Shown: positions 8,353-16,497, counted from the stretch's first letter. The stretch is DNA of 23,666 nt from Cymbomonas tetramitiformis (GCA_001247695.2 LGRX02030474.1:1-23666); one strand, 5' to 3'. The notes: generated from the sequence alone by a model not told the origin. Made by a program: numbers and translations.

Positions 8353-8838
8353 CGTGCTTCGTTGTGTTGGCGCGCCATTGAGAGCGAACGTTTGAAAAGT
8401 GACGGAGTTCGATCGGAGGTATGGTTACAATGGTGTTATGCGAAAGCACAAACACAAACACAAGTTCGCGGAGCCGAAAAGCGAGCATGGCGCAAAAAGC
8501 TAGCATTATTGAAGCGATGGCTGGACACGAATTTACACCCGTTTAATATTGAATATTTAAAACACGTCGATCCGGCCGTTGTAAAACAGGCCCTAAAGAT
8601 TTCGCAAAGGTTCGAATCCGAATCCAACAAAATGTACACCAACATTTACGTAGCCAGCTTTGACGGTGATGATCAAAAACAATTTTACGAAAAAATGATT
8701 ACCGCCAATGACGGATGCATCACAATTCAAAATATCGATTATTTTGAACCCGATTTACAAGCTTTTGGATATTTGGCAGATGCGTACAAAAATATCATCA
8801 TGAAAATTTTCATACTCAAGTTTTGGCCGCGCTGGTGA
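8353..8838 (+). CDS. Small unknown protein, start and frame uncertain
   Basis: This frame is open from 8353 to TGA 8836-8838 and is clearly protein-like from about 8475 onward (Lys, Asn, Tyr and Phe-rich, AT-richer than its neighbours). Its first ATG is only at 8632, which would give 68 residues and discard much of the protein-like sequence. The first ATG after the TATA box (8421) is in a different frame and reads 41 codons to TAA at 8544. Its end approaches the place where this frame would take over. Either a frame break near 8530-8546 splits one gene of about 138 codons, or the 8421 frame is an upstream ORF. No family recognised. Confidence 0.5.
   Translation, partial: RASLCWRAIESERLKSDGVRSEVWLQWCYAKAQTQTQVRGAEKRAWRKKLALLKRWLDTNLHPFNIEYLKHVDPAVVKQALKISQRFESESNKMYTNIYVASFDGDDQKQFYEKMITANDGCITIQNIDYFEPDLQAFGYLADAYKNIIMKIFILKFWPRW
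8421..8546 (+). CDS. 41-codon ORF from the first ATG; possible 5' part of the gene to 8838
   Basis: It begins at the first ATG about 75 bases after the TATATAAT element and is Ser/Thr/Asn-rich, ending at TAA 8544-8546. It overlaps the longer frame by its whole length. It could be a short upstream ORF or the true N-terminus of a frame-split gene. Low certainty. Confidence 0.35.
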   Translation: MVTMVLCESTNTNTSSRSRKASMAQKASIIEAMAGHEFTPV

Positions 8839-8964
8839 CACGATCTTACCCGACACGATGATCGTATGATACTGCTGCAAAGCCTCGTTCGTGCTGCGCG
8901 ACTCATGTACGCGTGTGATGTTGCAAATATAAACTGCCGTTCGACCAATGTTATACAACACGGT
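8755..8964 (-). other. In-frame protein-like extension after the TAA at 8965
   Basis: Directly after the TAA (8965-8967) of the minus-strand gene to the right, the same frame continues for 69 sense codons to TAA at 8755-8757. The sequence is protein-like (a VYICNITRVHES stretch and an acidic, aromatic end) and not obviously random. The last 84 bases overlap the 3' end of the plus-strand gene ending at 8838. It may be a readthrough extension, the remnant of a longer protein cut by a nonsense change, or chance. Confidence 0.35.
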
Positions 8965-9498
8965 TTACGACGCACCCCGACGTGCTGCGTGCGTTTCAAC
9001 GTAGTTTCGCATGCGAGCGTGCCTTATTTCTGCCAGCCGCAACAGCATGTTCGAAGGTGGCCGTTTCTGTAAAACGCGCATCTCCTCTCGCGCTAGTCTG
9101 AGATGTTTGTGTCGTGAGAAGTTACGACGTGCCGGTTCGGGCACATGCATCGGCGTCGTGATGGACTTGCACAAAACGTTCGCCACGCGCAAGGGGCGAA
9201 ACGGCGCGTTCATTACGCTAAACTCTACGTGCTCCAACAAGTTTCTTTTGCGCGGCGTCGTGGAATAAAAACGGCGCAGATCGTAGTACTCGCGCACGAC
9301 GTACTTCGAGTTTATGTGGAACGCCACCACGCCAACGGCGTAATCGTTTTCGACTATCTCGTTATCCGCGTGCTCGAGCAGGGTAAATCCAAGCGTGTGC
9401 ATATCCGCCGTGGAATCCACCATGCGCAAGTTGATATGCGACAGTTCCACGCCTTCGCGCACGCATATACGCAGCGCCAAATCGGTCAGAGGGATCAT
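8965..9498 (-). CDS. Unknown 177-residue protein, second gene of an ATGA-overlapped pair
   Basis: ATG at 9496-9498, TAA at 8965-8967. The ATG shares bases with the TGA stop of the upstream gene (ATGA at 9498-9495), so the two are most likely on one message with the second translated by reinitiation or leaky scanning. The first 110 residues are a mixed hydrophobic domain (for example GFTLLEHADNEIVENDYAVG); the last 60 are strongly basic, a possible nucleic-acid-binding or nuclear-localisation tail. The frame is open upstream to 9879 but has no better start. Family not recognised. Confidence 0.65.
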   Translation of the reverse strand: MIPLTDLALRICVREGVELSHINLRMVDSTADMHTLGFTLLEHADNEIVENDYAVGVVAFHINSKYVVREYYDLRRFYSTTPRKRNLLEHVEFSVMNAPFRPLRVANVLCKSITTPMHVPEPARRNFSRHKHLRLAREEMRVLQKRPPSNMLLRLAEIRHARMRNYVETHAARRGAS

Positions 9499-10088
9499 TT
9501 TAATTTTTGAGTCACGGTTCCGTTGGTACCGGTGAATATGCCAAACACGCTGGACGTGACCTGCGATGTTTTTGCGCCGGTGTTTGGTTGTTGTTCTTGG
9601 TTTTGACTGCGAGCTTCCGACACGGTTGCAAACGGCGGGTAGGGCGTTGGGGGCGTCGTCACTTGAGCGTTGGCCTCGGGTGGTGCCGTGTTCAGCGTTG
9701 ATATATCTGTGAGCAAACGGAGCTCCTGCTCGTACGCGCAGCACGAGCACGCGCACACAGCCAGATGATCGCTGCACGAATCGCTGTAATTTGCTGCTGC
9801 GGCCTCCGTCGCCTCTACCGCCGTCCTTACGCGTGCGCGCTCGTGCATATGCAGCACGTGCGCCACGATCGGGTTGCACGCGCTGATCGCAGCCGCCAGC
9901 AACGTCACGGTTACCTCCGTATCCGTAAAAACGTCATCCATGTCGCGTTTGACGTGCGCGTCCATCTCTTGGCGTAGCGTGTGGTACGTCACGCAGGGAC
10001 AAACACACGCTTGCAGACAATGGACGCCGCATCGCAAGCCGCGGTCATGCGCCTCGTTTTTTGATATGGGCAAACAACGCAACGCCAT
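9495..10088 (-). CDS. Unknown Cys-rich protein, first gene of an ATGA-overlapped pair
   Basis: A 197-residue protein. The ATG at 10086-10088 is the first in frame and lies about 40 bases after a long TATA run on the minus strand. Two Cys clusters are visible: residues 18-36 (a CVCPC motif) and about 113-125 (a CACSCC motif), which could bind metal or form disulfides. The last 60 residues are Pro, Thr and Gln-rich and probably disordered. There is no signal peptide or membrane helix. The stop overlaps the next gene's start. Family not recognised. Confidence 0.65.
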   Translation of the reverse strand: MALRCLPISKNEAHDRGLRCGVHCLQACVCPCVTYHTLRQEMDAHVKRDMDDVFTDTEVTVTLLAAAISACNPIVAHVLHMHERARVRTAVEATEAAAANYSDSCSDHLAVCACSCCAYEQELRLLTDISTLNTAPPEANAQVTTPPTPYPPFATVSEARSQNQEQQPNTGAKTSQVTSSVFGIFTGTNGTVTQKLK

Positions 10089-10126
10089 CGGCCTCTGTCC
10101 CAGGTACCACGCCACAGTCGCACGGC

Positions 10127-10138
10127 TATATATATATA
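10127..10138 (-). promoter_or_regulatory. TATA box of the Cys-rich gene pair
   Basis: A twelve-base alternating TA run is placed about 40 bases upstream of the ATG at 10088, suitable for initiation near 10100 on the minus strand. Confidence 0.6.
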
Positions 10139-10142
10139 CCAC

Positions 10143-10486
10143 GGTGTTTTACCTTCATTTATGTTTTTTTTTTTGCCAATCGTGTAGCACGCGTACACGG
10201 GTGCGTCGCGCGAATGCGATGCTAGTCGAGGGGCACGTATCGTGGATCCGTCGTTCGCGAGTGTCAGTTTCAGCTCGTGTCGCCGCGCTGTCTACATCGC
10301 TCATCCGCGCCCGTGTTGTTGTCACCAACGCGTTTCTCCCAATAAGGTTCGCCACGATTTAAAATACCGCTTCACACCCAATCGGTGGCGCATGTGCCCA
10401 CTCGATGCAGCGCGTGACACCAGATTTAATTATTAACGCGCTCAGCGTGTTGGTTCATCAACGCGTCCACATAAAATACCTATATC
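10143..10486. other. Intergenic region between divergent genes
   Basis: These 344 bases hold no convincing gene. CCAAT motifs occur near 10176, 10339 and 10378, and A/T-rich TATA-like stretches at about 10357-10366 and 10470-10478 precede the plus-strand ATG at 10487. It is probably the promoter of that gene. A 49-codon minus-strand ORF from 10304 is Arg/Thr-rich and not persuasive. Confidence 0.4.
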
Positions 10487-11794
10487 ATGGACATGGAGAG
10501 CCTCGATCGGTTACAACGCATTCTAAACACAGCCAAAATTTACAAAAAACGCGCGATACACTACGACCGTAAATATCGCCGGTGCGTACGCGCTTTGCAA
10601 AGCGTTCAGCATACGTCCGAGGCGGCCGGTGGCAGCGACATTTCTGACGCGTCGAATCGTACGAATCTTTCCGAGGTGCTAAAAGACGCGGCAGCCCTCG
10701 CAGGTTGCGTGACTTCAACTAACGAGCGTCGCGGCCGTCGCCGGACCACTAATCTGCTTACGACGCCAGATCGTACGGACCGGAGCGATCCGGATGACGG
10801 CGACGCCGACGACGGGGCGGCGCGTATTACCGTTTCTGGTACACGAGCGTCAAGCCCTGAAGATTTGAACACGGAAAACGACGAAACGCGCGTCGTGATG
10901 TACAGTTCTTTTGTGGACGGAAACGTCGTGTGGTTGGCTAGAGGCACGCCCTCGAGCGTGACGGAAATACACGCGCGCACTCTGTGCATCGTGCCGGGGA
11001 TGGCCGTTTCGGTCTGGGTGGAAGACGAGGCCGAGCCGCAGGAGGCCGTGGTCATTGCCGTCACGAGCCGGTCGAAGTTGCACGTGGCTTGGTACGTCGA
11101 AAACCGCGATACGTGGGCGCGCGCTGGTGAGGATTACATAGCACCGGAGTGCGTTCAAGAGGCCTCCGTCCAATCTCATCTGTACCTCAACGACGACTGG
11201 AAGAAGTGGTCCGCGCGCGCCATAACGGATGCGCGTATGTGGTGGAAAACACCGGGGGTCTATCCACGCAACGACAGCGCGTCGCCTACGTTGTGCATGC
11301 CGCACGTGTCGTGGAACTGGAACAGGCACACCGCAATAGTGTCCGGCACCACGCCCCCGCTGACCGGCATCGCGCGCGAATTGTTTCTTCTGCTCGTGCG
11401 ACCGGCCCTTCACCTTGGCGTGGAGATTCGCAGCGATGTCAACGTCATCGACGCCTACGAACAAGCGGTCGTGCACGAGCATCGACGCGCGGAGTGGACC
11501 ATGCACGCGTGCAACGATTTGGATGCGTCGTGTCAAATGTGCGGCAAGTGCGATCTGCGCAACGCGTACACCGTGCGGTTGACCGACGACATCACACGGA
11601 ACAGCGTGCTCTTCAGCATGGGTAGATCTTGCGCTGGTGCGTGCGCGTGTGTTTACGATTGCGTGGCGGCGTTGCGCCAAATGGGTGCCGACGCCACCGT
11701 GGACGTGGTGCACACGTACTGCGAGATTCAGATGGATCGGCGCAAACGAAATCAGCAGCTGGACCGGAAGCTTTCAAACGTATCAGTGAATTAG
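10487..11794 (+). CDS. Unknown 435-residue protein with C-terminal Cys clusters
   Basis: ATG at 10487 (a second in-frame ATG follows at 10493), TAG at 11792-11794, then AATAAA 125 bases later. Residues 1-45 are basic and helical, possibly a coiled coil. Residues 45-140 are Asp/Ser/Thr-rich and likely disordered. Residues 140-340 form a folded region rich in Trp (a WYVENRDTW stretch and several others). Near the C-terminus, Cys occur in a CQMCGKC pattern around residue 346 and a CAGACACVYDC pattern around 384, which could make two zinc sites. There are no membrane segments. The family is unknown to me; a nuclear regulator or structural role would be speculation. Confidence 0.75.
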   Translation: MDMESLDRLQRILNTAKIYKKRAIHYDRKYRRCVRALQSVQHTSEAAGGSDISDASNRTNLSEVLKDAAALAGCVTSTNERRGRRRTTNLLTTPDRTDRSDPDDGDADDGAARITVSGTRASSPEDLNTENDETRVVMYSSFVDGNVVWLARGTPSSVTEIHARTLCIVPGMAVSVWVEDEAEPQEAVVIAVTSRSKLHVAWYVENRDTWARAGEDYIAPECVQEASVQSHLYLNDDWKKWSARAITDARMWWKTPGVYPRNDSASPTLCMPHVSWNWNRHTAIVSGTTPPLTGIARELFLLLVRPALHLGVEIRSDVNVIDAYEQAVVHEHRRAEWTMHACNDLDASCQMCGKCDLRNAYTVRLTDDITRNSVLFSMGRSCAGACACVYDCVAALRQMGADATVDVVHTYCEIQMDRRKRNQQLDRKLSNVSVN

Positions 11795-11918
11795 AAATAC
11801 GATTAAATTACGTAGTTTGAAATAGGAGACATCGCTGCCAGTTGCATGTCGCGTGGTCGACGTCTTACCCAGTATGTAGTAGTATGCGTAGACCGTATAT
11901 AGGTTTACCCAGGCATTT

Positions 11919-11924
11919 AATAAA
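11919..11924 (+). terminator. AATAAA polyadenylation signal
   Basis: AATAAA lies 125 bases after the TAG of the 435-residue gene, on the same strand, followed by a T/G-containing stretch. Confidence 0.5.
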
Positions 11925-11944
11925 AGATGTTAGAGCGAAAAAAA

Positions 11945-11985
11945 CGCGTCACGTTCGGTTGATCGGTGACGCGCGCGCGCGCGCG
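11945..11985. repeat. Inverted repeat joined to a (CG)n tract
   Basis: CGCGTCAC (11945-11952) and its reverse complement GTGACGCG (11966-11973) form an 8-bp stem with a 13-base loop. The right arm runs into an alternating CG tract that continues to 11985. Alternating CG can adopt Z-form DNA. Confidence 0.55.
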
Positions 11986-12031
11986 TTGTTGAAATAAAAG
12001 CGAATAGAGATCCCGTGCGTGCTTTCGTTGC

Positions 12032-12037
12032 ATATAA
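12032..12037 (+). promoter_or_regulatory. Candidate TATA box of a very small gene
   Basis: ATATAA lies 39 bases upstream of the ATG at 12071. Confidence 0.4.
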
Positions 12038-12070
12038 CGCGCACCTCGATAAAAGGATGGTTTTACGGAT

Positions 12071-12193
12071 ATGGCATCACCGAATACGATCAACAGCGAC
12101 GTATTGTTAAGAGAACGTAACAGCGGAACCAGTTTTACGGAGCAGCTTCTGACCGAGTCGGTACACGAAAAATATAGAAACAATAAATGCTAA
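12071..12193 (+). CDS. Very small unknown ORF (40 residues), possibly frame-split
   Basis: ATG at 12071, TAA at 12191-12193. It is polar and protein-like (Ser, Asn, Glu, Thr-rich). A TATA-like element lies 39 bases upstream, and an AATAAA at 12182-12187 overlaps its last codons, so a compact complete gene is possible. However, the frame one base on becomes convincingly protein-like just where this one ends. Confidence 0.45.
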   Translation: MASPNTINSDVLLRERNSGTSFTEQLLTESVHEKYRNNKC

Positions 12194-12356
12194 ACAAAAC
12201 AGCTTAAACCAAACGTCCACCCGCGTCAAAATACACCCACCGCTGTGTCTCCCTAGTGATGAGTACGACAGCGTCCGACGGGCCGTGGAACGGCAGGCGG
12301 GCTACAGTATCGACGATTGCAGAACGTGTATCGACACGCAAAATACGACTGCGTGA
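12153..12356 (+). CDS. Frame-shifted continuation lacking a start codon
   Basis: This frame is open from 12153 to TGA 12354-12356 but has no ATG. From about 12186 it reads like coding sequence, with an acidic-Tyr stretch (LPSDEYDSVRR) and a CRTC pair near its end. It overlaps the end of the 12071 ORF, so the two are probably halves of one gene of about 95 residues. Family not recognised. Confidence 0.4.
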   Translation, partial: PSRYTKNIETINAKQNSLNQTSTRVKIHPPLCLPSDEYDSVRRAVERQAGYSIDDCRTCIDTQNTTA

Positions 12357-12434
12357 ACAAAAGCCTTATCAACATGCCTAATAAGTACGTATGCGCGATA
12401 TATTCTGATCACAACGCAGACGTCGCATGTCTGA

Positions 12435-13418
12435 TCATTGAGGACCAATAATCTTTTGCCTCGCACACGCCTCGCATTTGTACCGTACGCACTTCCCCGT
12501 GCCGCAACCATCGTGCACGTAGTATGGCGCGTTCGCTATCTGGGACGCGGTCCACGAAAACGAAGAAAAGTCGTGTGTCAGAACCAGCTTCGCGTTTTGC
12601 ATCGTGCAGTAGTTCAACTTCAGGTCCTCGGGCAACACGATCATCTCAGGAAACATGCGTCGTGTTCGGTCAAGGTGCAGTCGATGATAGTCCAGGCTGA
12701 TTGCCGTCGAACTACGGTTGATACTAAACTGATGAAGGCGTCTCTCCACTTGCCTCGCGTATTCCGTTTCGTTCGCGATGCGAAAACTATTCCTGTGTTC
12801 GCGCACGTACCCGGCGTCGTGGTCCAGTTTATCCCCGAGGCGAATATGAATGACCGCGTCGAACACGACGGGTGGCTCGCTTCCACATCGAAATAGCTTG
12901 GCCACATCGGTATATTGATCGCTTATACCTTCCGAGCTCAGTGCCTGGGAGGTGTTCGCTATGAAAGCGGTGCAGGTGGAGTAAATGGCGTTGCGCACAG
13001 GAATCTTCGTCCAGGTGTTTCGGAAAGCGACGGCACCCTCACATTCGTCGATCACATTTGTGTTGCGGCAGGCGTGGTGGGACAAGCCCACGTCCTCCAG
13101 CCTTTTAAAAGCAAACATATCGTCCTCTACCGAAAGCGCGGGTATGATATCGTTCACCTCCGTGTGGGTGACTGCCGCGAAGCTGTAAGTTACTTTGCAG
13201 CCCGAATGCGTTTGGTACATCTTCGCTGAGATCAAAGCGTCGACCACATCTCCAAGCCTACCGTGCATATCGAAGTGCGTTTTGCAAGGATGCGAATCTC
13301 CGTAGAAAAACATGACCAGCATCAAAATATACAAAATACCGGAGAGCGCGCATAGCCCTAACAGGATCGTCGCGTAGCTTGCTCTCACCGCGAACGCCAA
13401 TCCCGATTGAAGAAACAT
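12435..13418 (-). CDS. GT11 (alpha-1,2-fucosyltransferase)-like type II membrane protein
   Basis: A 327-residue protein; ATG at 13416-13418. Residues 15-40 form one transmembrane segment with a short cytoplasmic side, the usual Golgi/ER type II layout. Three stretches match the GT11 pattern in order: HGRLGDVVDAL (52-62), where GT11 has a GxLGNQ-type motif; HIRLGDK (191-197), the HxRxGD motif that binds GDP-fucose; and SSFSWTASQI (285-294), the SxFSWWAA-type motif. Asn in the first motif is Asp here and the second Trp of the third motif is Thr, so it is divergent and its donor may differ. Several Cys are present in the lumenal part. It likely modifies viral or host glycans in the secretory pathway. 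Confidence 0.78.
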   Translation of the reverse strand: MFLQSGLAFAVRASYATILLGLCALSGILYILMLVMFFYGDSHPCKTHFDMHGRLGDVVDALISAKMYQTHSGCKVTYSFAAVTHTEVNDIIPALSVEDDMFAFKRLEDVGLSHHACRNTNVIDECEGAVAFRNTWTKIPVRNAIYSTCTAFIANTSQALSSEGISDQYTDVAKLFRCGSEPPVVFDAVIHIRLGDKLDHDAGYVREHRNSFRIANETEYARQVERRLHQFSINRSSTAISLDYHRLHLDRTRRMFPEMIVLPEDLKLNYCTMQNAKLVLTHDFSSFSWTASQIANAPYYVHDGCGTGKCVRYKCEACARQKIIGPQ

Positions 13419-13524
13419 AACGGTGTTATGAGATATCGGGAGCGGCGCGTCTTGTTTGTAAGAGTGCGCTGCGCGATGAATCAGCGAATTTTATTTTCTG
13501 GGCGACCGTGTCGCAAACGCGTGC

Positions 13525-13536
13525 AAAATATATTTT
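13525..13536. promoter_or_regulatory. Palindromic TATA-like element between divergent genes
   Basis: AAAATATATTTT is a perfect palindrome in the space between the minus-strand GT11-like gene (ATG 13418) and the plus-strand RING gene (ATG 13726). It is about 107 and 190 bases from the two ATGs. Confidence 0.4.
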
Positions 13537-13662
13537 AACACGTCCGTCATTTTCCGTCGCTCGGATCGAACTTATGAACGATATACGAGGCATCGCAACC
13601 ATCGCGCGACCATCGTGAGCGCTCGGCCACTTTAAGCCGGTTCAAATTTACACCGCCGTCGT

Positions 13663-13686
13663 GTGCACACACGCGGTGCACACACG
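13663..13686. repeat. Direct repeat upstream of the RING gene
   Basis: GTGCACACACG occurs at 13663-13673 and again at 13676-13686. Each copy contains the palindrome GTGCAC. It lies about 40-60 bases upstream of the RING ATG and could be a regulator binding site. Confidence 0.4.
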
Positions 13687-13725
13687 ACAACAACCTTCAA
13701 ATATACTTGGTGAGTTTTATTTTTG

Positions 13726-14661
13726 ATGAAACGGATCGCATCGTCGTCGTCGTCGTTTCCGGTGAATAGCGATATGCAGCCTGCGCCTGTTGGACATGTC
13801 GAACTGCTTACGTCGGGTTTAGTCGAATCTGCGACCAACGTGGTGTGCGAAACTTGCACCGATCCCTCGTGCGATAAATTCGTACCCGCGGACCAGTCCC
13901 GTCTACGCTTACGGAACCTTCTGCATAAATGGATCGATACCGATCGAGCCGAACTGAGCAACGACATCACGGCTATGGCGACAGCGTACGATAGTAGAAT
14001 ACACGAGCTTCTGAATACCGCCGCGTCTCACGACGGAAGCGCCGATTATATGGTCGCGAAAGCGGGTGATGCAAGTCGCGACGAGGACGAAGCGATGCGT
14101 AAGCTGCTTGCGGAATCTCGATTGATTCGAGAGCTTCTGAAAGATGTGGAATGTTGCATTTGTTCGGAGTACCTTACGCCGTACGAGGTGGGTTGCAAGG
14201 GCGGCCACACGCTCTGCAAGCCCTGTCTGGAATCGCAATGCAAGCGCTATCACGGTCACGCAGAGATCGCGTGCCCCGTCTGTCGCGAGCGTGTGATCGT
14301 GGAAGCTACCTTCGAACCGAAGCTCTGCCGACACGCGTCCAGAATGTTTCGCGACGTGGTAGGACATGTGTGTCCTTTATGCACGGACCCGAACGAGCGC
14401 AGCCTGCAGGATCTGCTCACGCACGTGAAGAACGAGTGCGTGTCGGTGGTGAGGCTCGCTACGCGGCAGGACATCCGTGATATCAAGTGCGAGTTGGTGA
14501 AAAAGCTAACCAAGGAGGTGATTGGGCCGAGTCTCCGTGCGCTTCTGAAAAAACGTGCAAAACAGTACGACCAGCGCGTGGACGCGATATCTCGTTGGAG
14601 CGCGAAGCGCGCTTGTGCAAGCACGGACGCGGACGCAGACACGCCGCCTCGTAAACGGTAA
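13726..14661 (+). CDS. RING-finger protein, putative E3 ubiquitin ligase
   Basis: A 311-residue protein; the ATG is at 13726 and the TAA at 14659-14661. A central C3HC4-type RING spans about residues 142-187: the CCICSEYL start, then C-x-GGHTLCKPC, then CPVC. After it come further Cys/His pairs (a CRHAS stretch, then CPLC, and a later HVKNEC), which suggests a second zinc site. The N-terminal part is Ser-rich, then helical. The C-terminus is basic and ends in PPRKR, a possible nuclear signal. The RING should recruit an E2 enzyme and promote ubiquitination. Targets are unknown; large DNA viruses commonly use such proteins to redirect host proteins, which here is inference. Confidence 0.88.
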   Translation: MKRIASSSSSFPVNSDMQPAPVGHVELLTSGLVESATNVVCETCTDPSCDKFVPADQSRLRLRNLLHKWIDTDRAELSNDITAMATAYDSRIHELLNTAASHDGSADYMVAKAGDASRDEDEAMRKLLAESRLIRELLKDVECCICSEYLTPYEVGCKGGHTLCKPCLESQCKRYHGHAEIACPVCRERVIVEATFEPKLCRHASRMFRDVVGHVCPLCTDPNERSLQDLLTHVKNECVSVVRLATRQDIRDIKCELVKKLTKEVIGPSLRALLKKRAKQYDQRVDAISRWSAKRACASTDADADTPPRKR

Positions 14662-14889
14662 CGATTCAAACAGCGTGTCAGATATTGAAACATCCTGCGT
14701 AGCGTATGATGAATGATAATAAGAAAAACACACGCCCTTTGCGCGTAGGGGTGTACCGATTTTATCGGCCTGTAACTTCATAGTTCACCTGATTTTTGTA
14801 CTTGCGACGTGTCGAGGGAGCACGGTGAGGGTTGAACCCACCTTGTCATTATTTGCTTTTTACAGTCACGTATCAAACGCATACCACAA

Positions 14890-16497
14890 ATGGACTATCG
14901 GCTAAAGTTCAGTCGGAATTTGGCTAATCCCACCACTGCCAAGTTAGCACGCATGTTTTTGTTCGGCTTGATTATTATTTGCACGAGCGTGTGGTATCTG
15001 ACTGTGTCACCCTACGTATATTTCGGTTTTATCATCACGGCAGACGCGCAGCACCACTCATCGACAAAATTTCTCCCGATTTCATTTGCGATCGATCCTC
15101 GGATGGTGCTGGCTTCGGACACGGCGTGTGTTGGCCGAAAGCAGCAGGACCTGGCTACTGTTATTCCTGGCATTCGGAACACGTACATATTTACGAATCC
15201 GGAGAGTTACTACGCCGACTACGAAAAAAGTTATTACGCAATCACCAAGAAGAGAGCGGGGTGGGACTGTTTTCGACACTACGAAATCTTGGCACGCGGC
15301 GCGATTCCATACTTCGTGGGCATAGATAATATCCCGGAATACACGATGTATCCGTTTCCCAAAGAGCTTGTGCGAAAAGCTATGCGGTTGCCAGGGGTTC
15401 CTTCCGAGGCCAATGTGAGCGCGGCGTTGTCCGCCTCGAGCAATTACACGTCCGATAGTTTCAAAATCGACCGTTCTTTGTTCAACGAATCAGAATATTG
15501 CGAGCTGCGCGCTCGGATCTTAAACCACACACGCGAAAAACTGACCACGCGCGCGCTCGGTGAGTACGTGCTCGAACAGGCTCAAATCGCACGAGGTTCG
15601 GTATTCAGCGAGTTGCCCACCACTTTGCTTGTGACCAGCTGTGACGTCGAATATCAGAGTGGTTTTTTATATATGGGCCTCAGCGCCCTGTTGGGACCGA
15701 AGTTATCCGCGTATCCGTGTAGAAAAGCGATTGTGCATACGGATCATTTTAACGATACCGGTGCATATGGAAAAGGTTTTGGGTTTCAAGGTTTTTTATC
15801 TACGCCGGCTTTGTATGAAGATCACACGGAGTTTGAAGCCGACGCTGGTTATCGTGGAATTGCTGAACATAGGTTACAGCACGAACAGTTTGACGTAATC
15901 ATCGTCACAAACTCCGGCAATGGTCAATGTGCAATGGAGGAACATAACACGGAGGTCATGTCAGAGCAAACCAAATATTACCAAAAACTCGTTGCGAAAA
16001 AGTTCCCAACCGTACATCGGTGGTGGAACACAAAAACCAACCCCTTCAGAATCGGAACGCGAGATATGAAGTTTGTACTGCAAGAATATCTTGCCAGACG
16101 AAGTGACACCGTCGTCGCGTACGTTGATGGTAGTGACATTCATGGATGTCATTCTATGCTCCATACGGATTTACCCTTCGTGGACCTACACTTTGTGCGC
16201 GAAACTTCTAATGAATACACCGGACATTTAGTACAACGACCTGAAAAAATGCGCGGCAACGTTGACCCCGAGATACAGCACACCCAGCCCATGAAGGCCG
16301 AGAAATCTCAAGGCTATAAGACCTCCGCCTTCGCAGCGACGGCTGCCGTCGACACCGAAGATGCCAGCCCTGCTGCGGACGCTGAAGACGCGGACGTTAA
16401 CCCCGAGTGGACTCTCACACCGAGTTCGAAGCCGATGCTGGATATCGCGGAAATGCTGAGCATGGGTTACAGCACGGACGGTTTGACGGACTCTTAA
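14890..16497 (+). CDS. Exostosin-like glycosyltransferase, type II membrane protein
   Basis: ATG at 14890, TAA at 16495-16497, 535 residues. Residues 22-50 are a transmembrane segment after a basic N-terminus, so the body should be lumenal. The stretch at 125-160 (WDCFRHYEILARGAIPYF, then PFPKEL) matches the exostosin-like family seen in several large DNA viruses, where an acidic residue in the YEI region is conserved. A second region (about 250-430) has a TNSGNGQC motif and a VDGSDIHGC motif and several Asn-glycosylation sequons. The last 100 residues are Ala/Asp/Glu/Pro-rich and low complexity, then end over a duplicated piece read in another frame, so the natural C-terminus is doubtful. 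Likely Golgi/ER glycan synthesis; acceptor unknown. Confidence 0.72.
   Translation: MDYRLKFSRNLANPTTAKLARMFLFGLIIICTSVWYLTVSPYVYFGFIITADAQHHSSTKFLPISFAIDPRMVLASDTACVGRKQQDLATVIPGIRNTYIFTNPESYYADYEKSYYAITKKRAGWDCFRHYEILARGAIPYFVGIDNIPEYTMYPFPKELVRKAMRLPGVPSEANVSAALSASSNYTSDSFKIDRSLFNESEYCELRARILNHTREKLTTRALGEYVLEQAQIARGSVFSELPTTLLVTSCDVEYQSGFLYMGLSALLGPKLSAYPCRKAIVHTDHFNDTGAYGKGFGFQGFLSTPALYEDHTEFEADAGYRGIAEHRLQHEQFDVIIVTNSGNGQCAMEEHNTEVMSEQTKYYQKLVAKKFPTVHRWWNTKTNPFRIGTRDMKFVLQEYLARRSDTVVAYVDGSDIHGCHSMLHTDLPFVDLHFVRETSNEYTGHLVQRPEKMRGNVDPEIQHTQPMKAEKSQGYKTSAFAATAAVDTEDASPAADAEDADVNPEWTLTPSSKPMLDIAEMLSMGYSTDGLTDS
15823..15932 (+). repeat. Copy 1 of a 110-bp internal duplication
   Basis: It encodes the HTEFEADAGY...NSGNGQC part of the exostosin-like protein in the gene's own frame. 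It aligns without gaps to 16416-16525 with about 16 mismatches counted by hand, many at third codon positions. Confidence 0.8.

Noticed and set aside
10155..10304. Small minus-strand gene in the 10143-10486 gap
   Set aside because: The 49-codon ORF has low-complexity Arg/Thr composition, no TATA box at proper distance and no recognisable motif.
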